This document shows, piece by piece, positions 1 through 11,934 of a DNA stretch of 64,000 nucleotides. The translations under genes and the position numbers were made by a program. The stretch spans positions 117,229,569 to 117,293,568 of the forward strand of contig NC_061120.1 of the NCBI RefSeq assembly GCF_002878395.1, read 5' to 3'. The DNA is from Capsicum annuum (lineage: Eukaryota > Streptophyta > Magnoliopsida > Solanales > Solanaceae). Within the stretch, counting starts at the first letter, position 1. Each line of letters starts with the position of its first letter. The notes beneath the pieces are model-generated. The model had not been told where the DNA came from. It worked only from the letters and a program-made list of their open reading frames with translations, and did not search any database.

Positions 1-2805
1 CACCTGTATAGCTTAAGAGTTGAAAGAGCAACTCAAAGATCTTTTAGACAAAGATTTTATTAGGCCCAATATTTCTCCTTGGGGTGCACCTGTCTTATTC
101 GTGCGAAAGAAAGATGGTCTTTTATGTATGTGCATTGACTACCATCAGTTAACAAGGTCACAGTCAAAAATAAGTTTCCTCTTCCGAGAATTGATGACCT
201 GTATGATCAGTTGCAAGGTGCAAGTTATTTCTCCAAGATAGACTTTAGATTCAGCTATCATCAACTTAAAGTGAGGGAATGTGATATTCCAAAGACAGCC
301 TTCCGAATTCGCTATGGTCACTTTGAGTTTCTAGTCATGTCTTTCGGGTTAACCAATGTCTCAGTAGCTTTTATGGACCTCATGAATTGAGTGTTCAAGC
401 AATATCTTAATATGTTTGTTATAGTGTTCATAGATGACATCCTTGTCTACTCCCGCAGTGAGCATGATCATGCAGATCACCTTAAAATTATCTTGCAAAC
501 TCTTAGAGATCACCAGTTGTTTGCCAAATTCAGTAAGTGTGAATTTTGGCTAAGGTCTGTAGCCTTTCTGGGTCATATTATTTCAACTGAAGGTATTAGA
601 GTTGATCCCCAAAAGGTAGAAGCCGTAAGAAATTGGCCTAGACCTATCTCTCCGTCTGATATTAGAAGTTTCTTGGGTCTATCAGGCTACTACCATCGTT
701 TTATTAGATGTTTCTCTTCTATTGCATTTCCCATGACCCGGTTGACTTAAAAAAAAGTTAACTTCTAGTGGTCAGATTCCTGTGAGAAGAGTTTTCAAGA
801 GTTGAAGACTCGACTTACTTTAGCCCCTATGTTGACTTTGCCTGGTGGTACAGATGGTTTTGTGGTGTATTATGATGCCTCTAGAGTTGGCTTGGTTTGT
901 GTGTTGATGCAAAAAGGTAAGGTTATAGCCTATGCCTCTAGGAAGTTTAAGCCGCATGAGAAGAATTACTCGACCCATGATCTTGAATTAGCTGCTGTGG
1001 TTTTTGCTTTGAAAATTTGGAGACATTATCTTTATGGTGTCCATGTTGATGTGTTTACTGATCATAAGAGCCTGCAGTATGTGTTTACTTAGAGGGAGTT
1101 GAATCTTAGGCAGAGGAGGTGGTTAGAGTTGTTAAAAGACTATGATATGAGTGTATTGTATCACCTGAGCAAGGCCAATGAAGTGGTGGATGCCCTTAGC
1201 AGGTTGTCTATGCGTAATGTTGCCTATGTAAAGGAAGGTAAGAAAGAGTTAGCTCATGATATGTATTATTTGGCTAGATTGGGTATTAGGTTGCTTGATT
1301 CAGCTGAGGGAAGTACTTTGGTATGGAGTTATCTTGAATCCTCTTTAGTTTTGGAAGTAAAGGAGAAGCAAGACAGTAATCCTAGTTTGGTTAGACTGAA
1401 GGAGTCAGTTAAGGACCAAAAGGTTGAGGTTTTCTCCCAAGGAGGAGATGGCGTGTTGAGATTGCGGGGTAGATTGTATGTTTCGTGTGTTGATGATCTG
1501 AGGCAGAGAATTATGGCTGAAGTGCATGGTGCATGGTATTCTATTCATCCCGGTGCTACCAAGATATACCACGACTTACGAGAATCTATTGGTGGAATGG
1601 TATGAAGAAGGATATAGCCGAGTTTGTAGCAAAGTGTGCAATGTGCCAAAAGGTTAAGGTAGAGCACCAAAGACCTGGTGGTATGATGCAAGAGTTTAGT
1701 ATACCCACTTGGAAGTGGAAGGTAGTGAATATGGACTTTGTAACCGAGTTGCCTCTTTCATATCGTCATCATGATTCTATTTGGGTTGTTGTAGACAGGC
1801 TGACTAAGTTTGCGTATTTCTTTCCCGTGCATACATCTTATACAGCTGAGGATTATGCTAGATTGTATATCCAGGAGTTAGTTAGGATGCACGGAGTTCC
1901 CTTGTCTATCATTTTGGATAGGGGCACTCAATTTACTTCTTAGTTTTAGAGGCGTTCCAGCAGGGTCTTGGTACCTAAGTTCTTTTGAGTTCTGTTTTTC
2001 ATCCACAGACAGATGGTCAGGCTGAGAGGACCATTCATACCCTGGAAGATATGTTGAAGGCATGTGCTCTTGATTTCAAAGGTAGTTTGGATGAGCATTT
2101 GTCATTGATAGAGTTTACCTATAATAATAGTTACCATGCTAGCATTAGGATAGTACCATTTGAGGCCTTATATGGTAGGAGATGTAGATCACCCATAGGT
2201 TGGTTTGAAGTGGGTAAAGTTGCCATGACTGGGCCTGATGCAGTGTTTGAAGCTATGGAGAAAGTTAAGTTGATTAGAGAGAGGTTGAAGACCACCCAGA
2301 GTCATCAAAAGTCTTATGCCGATGTGAGGAGAAGAGATCTTGAGTTTGAGGTGGGTGATTTGGTATACTTGAAAATTTCACCCATGAAAGAGGTGAAGAG
2401 GTTTGGTAAAAAGGGAAAGCTTAGTCCCCGTTATGTTGGCCCGTATAAAATCTTAAGCCGTGTTGATAAAGTAGCCTATGAGTTTGAGTTGGCCGCAGAG
2501 TTGTCAGTTGTTCATCCTGTTTTTCATGTCTCCATGCTTAAAAAGCACATTGGTGATTCTGTTGTAGTAGATCCCTTAGAGAGTGCTGATATTCAAAACA
2601 GCCTTTCATTCAATGAGATTCCTATTGAGATCCTAAATTTTCAAATCGGTAGACTAAGGAACAAAGAGGTTCCCTTGGTCAAAGTATTGTGGTGGAACCA
2701 GTCAGTTGAGGGCGCTACATGGGAAGCAAAAGAAGATATGCAAACCAAGTACCCGTACCTCTTTTCCACGAGTTCAGATCGATCTGAAGGTATTTTTCTT
2801 CCTTA
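1..2805 (+). pseudogene. gypsy pol pseudogene: RT, RNase H, integrase, chromodomain-like end
   Basis: RT begins near 20 (motif [15 protein letters not shown]) and its catalytic box reads FIDDILVYS near 430-455. The RT connection region with [12 protein letters not shown] lies near 670-705. RNase H (DASRVG, then TDHKSLQ) runs about 840-1090. Integrase has a zinc-binding region ending in CAMCQK (near 1635) and core residues in MDFVTELP (near 1730), DRGTQFTS (near 1920) and HPQTDGQAERT (near 2005). The C-terminus has VKVLWWNQSVEGATWEA (near 2680), typical of a chromovirus chromodomain. In-frame stops occur near 388 (MN-stop), 748 and 1090; frame changes occur near 1600 and 1945-1985. In a live element the product would be a self-processed polyprotein that copies and integrates the element. 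Here the pieces are separate ORFs, so it is a pseudogene. The last ORF (1985-2806) is the longest intact part, covering the integrase end and chromodomain. Confidence 0.93.
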
Positions 2806-2983
2806 ATTCATCCCTTCTAATCTAAAGTTCAGCTATGTATCTATTCTTGCATGAGTTCTTCCAATTCCTGAGGTATTCAAGAGTTTAGAGAGATTTTGAG
2901 TCGTTTAACAAATTGCTTCAGCTATGTGTACTCTGTTTTTCCTGTGTTCCTAGTCTAACTAGCGACATTCGAGGATGAATGTT

Positions 2984-2997
2984 TCCAAAGGGGAGAT
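2984..2997 (+). other. polypurine tract before 3' LTR
   Basis: The purine run AAAGGGGAGATA lies directly upstream of the TG that starts the LTR at 3000. This is the expected position of the plus-strand primer in LTR retrotransposons. Assignment rests on position and composition. Confidence 0.75.
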
Positions 2998-2999
2998 AT

Positions 3000-5709
3000 T
3001 GTAAGGCCCTACAAAGTTCCCTTGTAGTCTGAGCCTTAGAGTGTGTCAAGCGAAGTGTATTTCCGAATTAAAAGATTAAGATGTAACTTCCCAAGTGATT
3101 GGTTTTTAAACCATCTAGAATTTTCTTAAATTTGACTTTCTGTCATGTAGAGAATTGAATTAGCTTTCAAACGAAACAAATTTCGTCCAAATTCGGTAGC
3201 GGGGTGAGAAGTTAGGATCGTTTTACTAAGAGTTATCGGAACTGCCCGGGTGCGAGAAATGATCTGACGGACCGTCGCTCAGCCCGTCGCAACCAAGGTA
3301 GTAACTCCCTTTTCTAGCCCAAGTATGATGGCCAAAATGACGGACCGTCAAAGCTGTGAAGGACCTTCATTGGGACCTTCGCGCTCATGCAGTGTGGCCT
3401 CATTCTGGCCAATGTGCGACAGACGATCCGATGGACCATCAGGCTAAGCAATGAACCGTTACTTTGATTATCACACCAAGACAGTATATTTTTTTCCTGA
3501 CCAGCGTGCGGCGGATGACCCGACGGGCCGTCAGGCTAGCGATGGACCGTCGCTTCGACCGTCGCAGCCCCCGTTCAGTATTTTTAAGTCCTTCTTAAAA
3601 AGGGCTTTTAGGTCTTTTCCTTTTTAACCCTCATATATATTCCAAACGAACTTGATAGCCTCATTATCTCCCAAAACATCGTAAGGCTAGGGTTTCTTCC
3701 TTATGAGCAGATCTAAAACCCTTCTCCAAGAAATCCAAAAACTCAACATGGATTCTATAAATTGAGTTGAGATTTGAGTTCCCCAAGTTCAAAGGTTGCA
3801 AGAACTCTCTCTCAAGAGTAAGAAGAAGAGTTCAGAGCAAGCTCATTCATCCAAATTCATAATCTAACATATGTCGGGTTTTGAACAAGGTACTTTTTTC
3901 ACCCTTGTGCCCAAAGGCTTATTTAAACTACAATTCTCTATAATTTAGGAGATTTTACATGAAATTGAATTGGGGGTTTTCACCCATTGTTATTGGTTCC
4001 AATCTTTTGATGTTTTCCTTGAATTGAGAGTCTAATGGCATAATTTTTACATGTTTTCTTGAGAAATTACAGTTGGGTCTATACCCCATGATTTTAATCC
4101 TTGAGAAGTTAATAGTTGAAATGTTTGAGATATTGAATTATATGAGTATGTTGAGATTTTGAGATAAATTGCTGAAATTTCCAGATTTCTACATGAGTTA
4201 TGAATCTAAAAACTATCTATCATACTTTTAATGAGTTTTAACTTGAGATTGAATTATGGGTTACTAAGCTCTACTTGAGACTTGAGATTTTATGTACTAT
4301 TTGCTATAAGCTCCCATGATTTGAGTATTCTGAGATTATTGAGAAATTTTTGACCTAATGGTCATTGAGTTTTGAAATTCACTCTACTACATGAGATTAT
4401 AGATTTGATTATTGGGATTTTGATGAACCATGAGATTATTTTACAGTGAATTTCCATAAGATGAGTGAGATAAACTAAAGGGAGTAGTATTTAGCACCGA
4501 GTTAGGTAAGTTACTATAGTTTCTTACCCCAGAACTACGTGTCACCGTAGGTTTGAGATTTTGGGCTAAGGCTGAGATATTGGGCCCTAGGCCGAGATAA
4601 GTGATCACTGAATTGAGGTTATACTCCCTGGCAAGAGTATGACGCTCCTCCCCAACGTAGGGTCTCTTCCTTAGGAGGACAAAACGTTGGACTCCATATA
4701 GCTCACATGGTTTATGTCGGTTAAGAGAACCTCCCTTGATACAAGTTATTTTCCTAATAGTAAAGTTGCAGATTTGCTCCCTAAGACTAAAGTATTTTCC
4801 CTTGATATAAGTATTTTTTCCTAAAGCTTGAAACGAGATATATTCCTAAAGTTAATGAAATATCTTCAAGTATGTTTCAAAGTTATATGATTCCGAATTC
4901 CAAGTGCTTAAGTTCGAAAGAGTTATGAGTTCTTGAGCATTAAAGAAGTTTTACTCTCCATGAGATATATGAATGAGTTGAAAGTATTATTTAAAGTTTC
5001 CTTTAGCCTATGGGTAATGAGAATAAGAGAAGATTATCGATTTCAAAGTTAAACTATAATGACTCACGATATTTGTGTTACATGCTCCATTCTATATGAT
5101 TCATGAGCTTTACATTTTATACTTATTCAAGCCATGTGAGTCATTATTTATTGCATGCATGATTTGATTAAAGAGTACTGATTTTGTTTTATATAAATGC
5201 ATGCACCCCCACATACTCAGTATATTCCCAAGTGCTGATCCATATATACGTCTATGTGCTACATTATCTTATAATGTAGGTTCAGGTGCTCAGTCTCAGC
5301 CTCGTCAGTGACTTTCGAGTACCTCTGTCTACATTCCTACAGTGGTGAGTCCTCAAGTTTTGAGGACCTATCTTCAGACATTTCTGCATTTGAGAGACTA
5401 TGTTTTTACTTTTAGTTCATTTCGAGTCAGTTGGGGACCTGTCCCAACGGCTCTCTAGTTTATAGATTAGCAGAGGTTTTGTTAGACTAGTTATTAGATT
5501 GTAGTTGTGTTGAGATTTTTGGTATTGCTTGGTCGTTTGGACCGAGCATTTTCTCCGTATTTCCTTTCATATGATATGACTATGCTAGTGTTTGAATTAT
5601 TTCATCTTGAAATGAGTGTTATTAGAAACATGCTCAAAGGGTTAGCTTGGAGCTACTTGTAGCCTTAAGCACCGTTTGAAGTCCCGAGAGGCGATTTTGG
5701 GTCGTTACA
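3000..5709 (+). repeat. 3' LTR of the gypsy element, about 2.7 kb
   Basis: The LTR starts TGTAAGGCCC at 3000 and ends GGGTCGTTACA at 5709, so it has TG...CA ends with a TGTA/TACA inverted match. It holds a G/C-rich island (3266-3565) followed by a TATA-like CATATATATTCC near 3635, which is the probable promoter region. The rest is AT-rich with many TTGAGA/TGAGAT words and no coding capacity. The left partner LTR lies outside the window, so age cannot be read. Confidence 0.85.
3266..3565. promoter_or_regulatory. Cluster of GACGGACCGTC-type self-complementary words in LTR
   Basis: The 11-base word GACGGACCGTC occurs at 3266-3276 and 3339-3349, with variants GATGGACCATC at 3430-3440, GACGGGCCGTC at 3522-3532 and GATGGACCGTC at 3541-3551, and a half word near 3557-3565. 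Each is nearly its own reverse complement. The cluster is far richer in G/C and CpG than the surrounding LTR and lies just upstream of the putative TATA region. A regulatory role is inferred only. Confidence 0.6.
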
Positions 5710-6955
5710 TCATATAATCAATCAATAATATAGTTTTGGGGATTAAAGTTAAGTACTCGTATCTTTATCCACCTCAACTCCATGCCCGTAGGCCTAGACA
5801 TACTTTCTCCCATCAATTCTCAATTATGAAAATATAAAATAACACAATCTTCTACTCATTAAACCTAACCTATCTGGACGCCAAGCTTTTAGAAGAAGAG
5901 CTGCAAAAGGGGCTCTTTCTTTCCTTCATGCCTTGGAATAATCAATCATCTAAAAATCAAGCAATTAAAAGAGTAATTAAATAATTACTCTTCAAACAAA
6001 TATCTTAGGGATTCAAACCAACTAATTCTACCATTAATTCAAGGTCTATATCATTCCCCAAGTTCAATTAATCATTAATTAGCTCGTTCAAGTTTAACCC
6101 ATCTCCATTAATGGAGTTTTTATGTTAAATGTCTTATCTTTACGGAATTCAAGGTTCCTAACCATCAAAATTCATAATCTAGTTTATGAAATTCATGTTA
6201 GGAATCTTTAATTTATTGATTAGAATCAGCTCTAGGTCATACCAAAACACCGATGAGTATTCCCCCGAAGAATTCCACCATTAAAGGTCTTTTTAAGGAT
6301 TTCAAGATGTTAAAGAATTAAAAGACGAACAAAATAATGGAAAAAACTTACCTCAATGAAGGAATTTCACCTTAAGCTTTGAAAAAACACCTCTCTAGGG
6401 TTAGGGAATGAAATTTGAGATTCTTAGACCTAAAATATGGGTAAAGCTGATTTAAATACAACCAAAATTTTCGCTACAGTGAAATCCATTTCAGCCCGAA
6501 CAGTTCTCAGTAAAAAAATCATAACTTTTTATTCCAAATTTGGATTATGGAACGGTTTATTGAGTTGGAAAAAAGACCCAGAGACCTTTTATTTGATAGT
6601 TATTGGGACCCCTAACTCTTTATATTCTATGAGATATGGTCATTTTAAGTTATCTCTAATAGAAACCCATATGGAAACTGTAAAAGAAAGTTTTAAACTT
6701 AACTTTGTGTTAGGGATATTGAACGCCCTTAATTCATACCTAAAGAACTTTCACACTAAATTATTGATATTAACACTTATGAATAATTAAAGTCATCGAG
6801 TTTGAGTCTATCTAGACACATCCGAAGGCTAGAATCTTCGCCAAAAAATTCAAGGTGACATAATAAATAAAATATTGAATATTTTGGACCCAAGTTAATA
6901 TTGAGGAATATGAATTTATTATGAATAATTTAGTAACACCGAAATGGGTCGTTAC
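5710..6955 (-). repeat. Antisense LTR fragment (TGTAACGACCC end at 6955)
   Basis: Read on the minus strand, this begins TGTAACGACCCATTTCGGTG at 6955, a typical Solanaceae gypsy LTR start. It continues through a TATTTAAAT box near 6455, a CCCTAACCCTAG stretch near 6405 and a splice-donor-like GAGGTAAGTT near 6350, that is, a promoter followed by an untranslated leader. The other end is not recognisable; the fragment stops where the gypsy LTR ends at 5709, so it was probably cut by that insertion. A 117-codon sense frame at 6437-6790 has no recognisable domain and is treated as chance. Confidence 0.6.
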
Positions 6956-6979
6956 ACTATCATTTTGAAAATATATATG

Positions 6980-7546
6980 ATATATTATCATTACTTAAAT
7001 GAGAAATTATTTGTTGGTTAGTATCTATGATATATTATGGGGGAAAGGTATGAAAAATACATTTACTTTGCCTAAATTTGCAATTGCGCATACTGAACTT
7101 TGCGGGGTCCTATGACCCCCTAGACTTTTTATTCTGCATTTAAATGATATATATTTGTCCACTTAGACCACTTATTCAGTCACTCAAAGGGTGGTAATTC
7201 ACACGTGACCTTTCTACAAATAATTATTCCTCTTAATTTCGACTTTTACTATTCAAAATTCCACCATGATAATATCTCAGGGTTATATAAGAGTTAAAAC
7301 ATAATTAAAAGGATAATTATTTGTTGAAAGGTCACGTGTAAATCACCTCCCTTTAGGTGACTAAATAAGTGGTCCAAGTGGACAGATATATGTCATTCAA
7401 ATAAGAAAAAAAAATCTAGAGGGTCATAGAATCCCACAAAGTTGAGTATCCGCAACTGCAAATATAGGCAAAGTATAAATATTTTTCGGACTATTGTCCC
7501 ATATATTATAGTTACTGAAATGAGAAATGATTTGTTGGTTGTATCG
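6980..7546. repeat. Direct repeat of about 46 bp flanking the foldback MITE
   Basis: A unit beginning ATATATTAT and including GAAATGAGAAATGATTTGTT-like sequence occurs at 6980-7029 and again at 7501-7546. The 9-base target duplication of the MITE forms the first bases of the second unit. The simplest reading is that a short tandem duplication already existed and the MITE landed at the start of its second copy. Confidence 0.7.
7039..7500. mobile_element. Foldback MITE with 9-bp TSD, Mutator-like
   Basis: Two arms of about 190 bp (7039-7230 and about 7311-7500) are inverted copies separated by a loop of about 80 bp. The left arm starts GGGGGAAAGGTATGAAAAAT and the right arm ends with the complement of GGGACAATAGTCCGAAAAAT. 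The 9 bases ATATATTAT occur immediately outside both ends (7030-7038 and 7501-7509). A 9-bp duplication with long inverted arms suggests a Mutator-type non-autonomous element. There is no coding capacity. The arms differ at several places, so it is not recent. Confidence 0.87.
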
Positions 7547-7953
7547 TATAAAAATGAAGGTAGCATTACAAGTCAAAATTTGAAATATCTTAAAATTATT
7601 GTTTGGGTTGAGAATATTTGATTTTTGTAAGCATTAAATATATATAAAGAACAAAATTGATTCTTTAGATTTTTTTTAATGAATTTAGTTTTTTTTTTCT
7701 AGAATTTCATCAGAAAGTTAAATTATCACATTTAACTAGTATAATCCCTATTACATGAAATTATAAGCAAAAATAAATAAATATAAGAATTAATCTATTT
7801 CTATCTTTAATTAAGAATAATTAATTATTTGCAGTTTTTTGTTTTCGACTTAGTGTTCGATACTCGTATTGGAGTTTAAATAAATTTAGATTTGTATCAA
7901 ATTATTGCAACTTTATAAAATATCGGAATGTTTCTAATGTATACTCTTCGGCT
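7547..7953. other. AT-rich intergenic stretch, nothing recognised
   Basis: There is no ORF, TIR pair or repeat unit of note. The sequence is strongly AT-rich with short T and A runs. Confidence 0.6.
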
Positions 7954-7963
7954 AGGTGAAATT

Positions 7964-8647
7964 AGTGTTTTAAAAGGCAGTCCGGGGCTTGTCTTGAGGC
8001 TCCCCTTGGGGAGAGGCATAGCCAAAAACGCCCCAAGGCATTGAGGAAAGGCAATAGTATCGAAAGGCAAACACCTCAAAATTCGAGGTGTTCGCTTAAG
8101 AGTAAGGCGCAAATTTGGCGTAAGCCTAGAAAGTTACAACGTAAAATATTTTTTCTCGTATTAAATCTCTAATTTAAACTTAATACTAAAATATATGATT
8201 CATAAATACTTAAATACTGAAATCTAAAGCAAAAAAAAAAAAAAACTTAAAAGCCATACTTTCAAATGTATTTGTCAGTGGATGTCGACAACGACACTAC
8301 TCAAGAAGGTACTGAGTGTACTTTCTTCTTCCTAGTTCCTTTATTTTGTTTTAGTCCTTTACAAGTCGCATTACGACGAGCTTTTAAGTCATTGACTTTT
8401 TTTATTCTCTTTTAAAATATAATATATGATATACGGATGCGTAAATATATCGATTGAGTCACAAGAAGGTGAGAGTTGATTAATTATGTACTTTTTTTTA
8501 ATAAAATATTTATTTTTGATTATATGAATTTATAAAATATCAAAAATTAAAGAATTCGTATGGCTTACGTCCCAATGCCTCGGGGCTTACGCCTTGCCTC
8601 ATACCAGATAAAATGCCTTGCCTTACGCCTGCACCTTTAAAAACACT
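7964..8647. mobile_element. Non-autonomous TIR element with 10-bp TSD
   Basis: The element starts AGTGTTTTAAAAGG at 7964 and ends with the matching CCTTTAAAAACACT at 8647. The flanking 10-mers AGGTGAAATT (7954-7963) and AGATGAAATT (8648-8657) differ at one base and look like a target duplication. Both subterminal zones are rich in AGGC/GCCT words (aggcattgagg, tacgccttgcc), which lets the ends fold together, while the middle is AT-rich. No ORF of note. The superfamily (Mutator or hAT) cannot be fixed from the ends alone. Confidence 0.78.
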
Positions 8648-8657
8648 AGATGAAATT

Positions 8658-9150
8658 CTTTCGCATACTTCAAATCATACACATTAGTTTATAAAATATT
8701 AAATCACTTATATATGTTTTTTTTATATTTGCTAAGTTATCACCAGATTTGCTCACTCATAAATAATTTTTTTTCTTTTGAATAATTTATTATATAAATA
8801 AAACTTTTTAATAATTATGAATATTTATAAACAAATATGATTAGAACGTTATTATATTAACTTAATTATACAGTAGTAAATTTTTATGTCAATTATATTT
8901 ATTTAATTAAATTTATTATAATCATATTTTGAATTTCTGGGAGTTACCATAGACCTTGTACAACTAGTAATTTAAACAAAAGGACAGAAAATGACCACCA
9001 CATGAAATTTTAAGAGATAATTACACTCTAGTGCAACAAAATTCATTTATATATAATAAAGCAATTAGTTTGCGATAATTATAATCATATTTTTTTAAAA
9101 TATAAAAATATCCCAAAAGTATCGCTACTATATATTCACAAGACTATTTT
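8658..9150. other. AT-rich intergenic stretch, nothing recognised
   Basis: AT-rich sequence with no coding potential and no recognisable repeat ends. Confidence 0.55.
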
Positions 9151-9312
9151 GACAAAGGGCTCATTTGTTTGCACTTAATGGAGGTCTTAATCCGGTTGGT
9201 TCGACCTTAGGCCATTAAATGCATTTATCTTTATTAAGATTTAAGCTCTTAATAGGTCCTGAAATCGAATCGTAATAGCATTAAGAGGTATTATTGTGTG
9301 GGATAATATTTA

Positions 9313-9479
9313 TCACCACTATATCGACAATCACCTGTGACCACCACTAACCTTCTTCGCCATCACCATAATTGTCAACCACTATTACAAACATCAACCA
9401 CCACCCATCATTACCATCCAACTCTACAATCACAACCATTACTGACAACCAACATCACTTACCAATCACTACTGTTGGC
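9313..9479 (+). repeat. CACCAT-rich low-complexity repeat, left part
   Basis: The sequence consists mostly of CCACCA, CATCA and CAACCA words with no fixed period. A 69-codon frame crosses it but has no stable composition beyond Thr, His and Leu and is not a gene. It continues after the solo LTR at 10862. Confidence 0.75.
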
Positions 9480-10861
9480 TGATAACGCTCAACTTACACC
9501 ATCATTTCGATCTAAGATGATCGTTGTCAATATATACCCAACATGAGTCGAGGTCGAATCCTCAAGGAGTGCAAGATAGCTTTCAACACCTACGTATGTT
9601 GAGATTTTACTATGTTTTAACCCATAATGCAAACATAAAACAAAACATGAAAGTAAATTGGGGATTTTGAATGTTGAAAGTTGTTGAACACAATCACCAA
9701 ATTATACAAGTATGAGGTCGAACAATTGTGAAGTTCATCAAAGCAAAAGGGATCTTGGGGTTATGTTCTCCCAAGTATTGTTCATGCATGGGCAATCAAA
9801 AGTTGGTCCAAGTTTGACTAAGTGTTTTGGGTAGGCTAGATTTAGGGTGTTAGTGTTAATCTTTCGATAAAACACTAAATTTCACTCATAGATTCTTCCA
9901 AACACCTCGTGAGTGTGACAAACTTACTAATCCATAACCTCAACTTAGCATCCTTATTTCTAAGATGATGTTTATAAACATAGCCAATCCCCTTAACACG
10001 CTTATTTCTAACAAAGTGCTAATAAACAAGCTATTTCAAGGTGTTATTTGCAATCACTCTTCACCTACATCCCTCTTTCAAGGATGAAATGGCAAGGCAA
10101 TTGGAATTTTCACCCACATTTCTCAATTCAACTATAGATTAAGAGCAAAATTCATAACAATTAACTAATTGTTTGGACTAACAATCAACACCCACACATA
10201 ATTCACTACCAAATCAAACATAACCCTAACATATAAGATTAGTTACTCATGAAATTAAAGAGAGGAATTATATCCAAATTTGTATGCACTCGCTCCATAA
10301 TAATTTAAATAAGAATAAACCCAAACTTCAATCTCAATTTACAACCAAAATCTCTTGGAAACCACTTAAAAAATTGTTCTCAACTCAAAAAATAAAGTGT
10401 TTTATTCTTCTCCAAAAATAGAAAATTGAATGAAAGATGCCTAATTGTGAATGGGTTTAGCCCTTTTGTGATTTGAGATTCAACTCCGTGAAATTTCATT
10501 TTTGCCCTTGTAACTTTTTTGGTCTACCACGATCATCATCTCTTCATCGCGCTCGCAAGTCCCACAATTGCGGTAGCCATATTGTGATCGCCGAAGTTTG
10601 ATTTGCCTTTCGACCGCAATCGTGACCCTTAGAGTGCAATCGCCTCACCTGAGGGTCGTCTGATCTTCAAATTTTTCTCTTCTTGTGCACTTTCCTTCTC
10701 TTCCAGACTAGTCTCAATTCATCTTGATCATATTTCCTACAAGATCACAAAAACTGGACATAATATATTTAAATGGAGAATTAGTCTCACTTATACACTC
10801 AAATCTTGTAGTATGCAAGCATTGGAATGTAAAAAAGTGACAAATTTGCCACTAATCATCA
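9480..10861 (-). mobile_element. Antisense solo LTR splitting the CACCAT repeat
   Basis: On the minus strand the LTR starts TGATGATTAGTGGCAAATTT at 10861 and ends TTGAGCGTTATCA at 9480. That end is nearly identical to the end of solo LTR D (GTTGAGCGTTATCA at 57010), so the two belong to related families. CACCAT-rich DNA lies on both sides, showing insertion into a pre-existing repeat. The flanking 5-mers ttggc and gtcgc match at three of five positions, so a duplication is only plausible. A G/C-rich island (10530-10650) contains GTGATCGCCG, ATTGCGG and CCGCAATCGTG words. No internal retrotransposon DNA is attached. Confidence 0.75.
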
Positions 10862-11480
10862 GTCGCTACGACACCTATCATCTTTTTTATTATAACAATA
10901 TTCATTGTCGTACCTCTTCAATCATCGAAGAGCTTTTTAGGCAGAATTGGCATAACAATTACCGAGAGGATTAAGTTGCCAAATGAGAAGTCAATACCAT
11001 CGTCAGTGTCACCGCCAATATCAACCATTACCAACCAATCCTTACTATCAACCAACTCCACTATAACAACTAGCACCACTGCCAACAAGCACTAACATAT
11101 CATCAACCTCCACATATTTTTCGACCACCACCATCATTATTATCACTGGCATTAGCACTTACACCACCAGTATCAACCACTAACATCACTATTGTCAATC
11201 TCTACTAACAACCATCTCTACCATCATAACTAACATTGTCTCCAACTACCACCAACATATTGTCAACCACCACATATTTTTCTGCCACCATGATCAACAC
11301 CCTCCGACTACTAACATCTACCAACTTCACATCACAATCACAATCACCACCACTATCAATCACCACCATTCTGACAATCACTATAACACCAACCACGTTC
11401 ACCATCGTAACTATCACCACTACCATTTCTATCCATTAACACTAATTATTATCACTACCACCACTACAAACCATCTCTGT
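10862..11480 (+). repeat. CACCAT-rich low-complexity repeat, right part
   Basis: This continues the repeat at 9313-9479: irregular ACCACC, ATCAACC and CATCACC words over about 600 bp. Strand composition is strongly skewed, with C and A on the plus strand and G nearly absent. Short frames on both strands (for example 11236-11439) are by-products of that skew. Confidence 0.75.
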
Positions 11481-11885
11481 GATCACTAGCAAATATAAAT
11501 GCTTTATTTTTTTAATCAAATAATAATTTTATTTTGTTAAATTGATATATTTTTAATATTTAATTAATTATTTAAGTTAATATTTATTATATTTGCGTAT
11601 AAATAAATTTTGCACATTTGGATATTGAAAAAAATAGTCTTAATCCTTCTGTATTCAAATCTAGAGATATCATCTTAATCATAAATGTGAATTCAAATTC
11701 AAATATTTAAATCTTGATAAAAACAAATGCAGTCTAACTCTACATTTACTACATGCAAAAGTATTCACTCTCTTTCTTCTTATAGTAAGAATGACTCTTT
11801 GTCTTGAGTAATGAATCATATTATGTAATGGTAAGTTATGACTCCAGTTTACAAAAAAAATGGTCGATGAATATGCAATGTATAA

Positions 11886-11891
<6 letters not shown>

Positions 11892-11932
<41 letters not shown>
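11892..11932. repeat. (AT)n microsatellite, about 20 units
   Basis: An uninterrupted alternating AT run of about 41 bp lies in an AT-rich flank. Confidence 0.95.

Positions 11933-11934
<2 letters not shown>

Larger units (their letters stand above)
1..5709 (+). mobile_element. Ty3/gypsy chromovirus (Tekay/Del-like), 3' part with 3' LTR
   Basis: The window opens inside a sense-strand LTR retrotransposon. Coding order is reverse transcriptase, RNase H, integrase and a chromodomain-like tail, followed by a purine-rich tract and a long LTR; this order is that of Ty3/gypsy, and the C-terminal tail points to the chromovirus branch. The 5' LTR, gag and protease lie upstream of the window. The frame is broken by several stops and at least one frameshift, so the copy is dead. 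The element ends at the TTACA at 5709. Family assignment is from recognised motifs; clade assignment (Tekay/Del) is less certain. Confidence 0.92.
9155..11745. mobile_element. Possible non-autonomous DNA transposon with CACCAT-rich interior
   Basis: The left part (GGGCTCATTTGTTTGCACTTAATG, near 9156) partly resembles the reverse complement of the right part near 11725 (CATTTGTTTTTATCAAGATTTAA). Both contain cTTAATCc words and resemble ends of hAT-type elements. Between them lies a low-complexity region built from CACCA/CATCA/CAACC words, itself split by a solo LTR. The ends are poorly matched and no clear target duplication was found, so the boundaries are tentative. Confidence 0.35.

Noticed and set aside
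6437..6790. 117-codon plus-strand ORF
   Set aside because: It lies in an antisense LTR fragment, on the strand opposite to the element, and has no recognisable domain.
9337..11439. Short ORFs in the CACCAT-rich repeat, both strands
   Set aside because: Composition is dictated by the low-complexity DNA; no start context or conserved motif.
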